A model generated the notes under the pieces. It made no database searches. It was not told the DNA's origin and saw only the letters and a program-made list of their open reading frames with translations. This document shows positions 30,699 through 30,751 of a stretch of DNA of 30,751 nucleotides, piece after piece. Position 1 is the first letter of the stretch. Every line of letters starts with the position of its first letter. A program made the translations under genes and the position numbers. Origin of the DNA: an uncultured Faecalibacterium sp. (lineage in GTDB: Bacteria > Bacillota > Clostridia > Oscillospirales > Ruminococcaceae); the NCBI GenBank assembly GCA_934501115.1, contig CAKSTO010000030.1:1-30751 (forward strand). Direction: 5' to 3'.

Positions 30699-30751
30699 AT
30701 GCAAGGTGAAAGAAAAACGTTGACACAACTATCTGTGCCAATATGTCTGGA
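30699..30751 (+). CDS. N-terminal fragment, possibly a MATE-family transporter
   Basis: The window cuts this gene after 17 codons: MQGERKTLTQLSVPICL. A strong GGAGG lies 5 nt before the ATG. The short polar start followed by LSVPICLE-like residues is how many clostridial MATE efflux proteins begin, with the first membrane helix about to start. Seventeen residues are not enough to prove the family, and any multi-span transporter is possible. Confidence 0.4.
   Translation, partial: MQGERKTLTQLSVPICL

Overview
The window is 30.75 kb of chromosomal, GC-rich DNA (about 60% G+C in sampled coding lines) from a Gram-positive-type bacterium. The likely source is a Faecalibacterium, Subdoligranulum or Gemmiger-like member of the Oscillospiraceae (class Clostridia). 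Reasons are strong AGGAGG-type ribosome binding sites, canonical TTGACA/TATAAT promoters, a SpoIIE-type phosphatase, an HPr/Enzyme I pair, a DUF4830 protein, and palindromic intergenic elements of a kind I associate with this group. The genus is inference. I see no rRNA, tRNA, CRISPR, phage or transposase genes.

Layout. 1-1680: a promoter firing out of the left edge, then aroD and an AT-rich island encoding two small membrane proteins, closed by a bidirectional terminator. 1700-5382: a leftward operon of a CDF metal exporter, a class I aminotransferase and a eukaryote-type NADP isocitrate dehydrogenase, the last two suited to 2-oxoglutarate/glutamate supply. 5558-7561: ptsH-ptsI, the general PTS proteins, with a hairpin between them. 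7858-8577: a membrane-anchored DUF4830 protein with a conserved tandem repeat. 8681-10695: a GH25 lysozyme and a HAD phosphatase. 11040-12098: an orphan PTS-type EIIC. 12099-13273: a Nudix hydrolase framed by two inverted copies of a structured repeat and a palindromic element. 13274-13864: a cytoplasmic ricin-type lectin.

14088-15112: nitroreductase and GNAT acetyltransferase. 15225-17063: a TrpR/YerC-like regulator, a DJ-1/PfpI protein and an FAH-family hydrolase. 17212-18162: a ROK-family sugar kinase. 18243-22798: a leftward operon of a beta-propeller membrane protein, a TIGR01440/YwlG protein, a YggS-type PLP protein and, past a second palindromic element, an ABC exporter. 23065-25290: an OmpR-type two-component system with a tandem 11-bp repeat upstream. 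25351-26496: a pectinesterase-family protein and a 53-residue membrane protein. 26579-28867: spoIIE, whose ribosome binding site lies inside a terminator-like hairpin. 29055-30524: gltX. A new gene, possibly a MATE transporter, begins at the right edge.

Most of this is ordinary core metabolism. The parts most worth a second look are the two structured repeats with covarying stems around the Nudix gene (12241-12308 and 13171-13237), the sequestered spoIIE ribosome binding site, the HPr that lacks the regulatory serine, the palindrome over the -10 box of the TrpR-like gene, and the synonymously diverged protein repeat in the DUF4830 protein.
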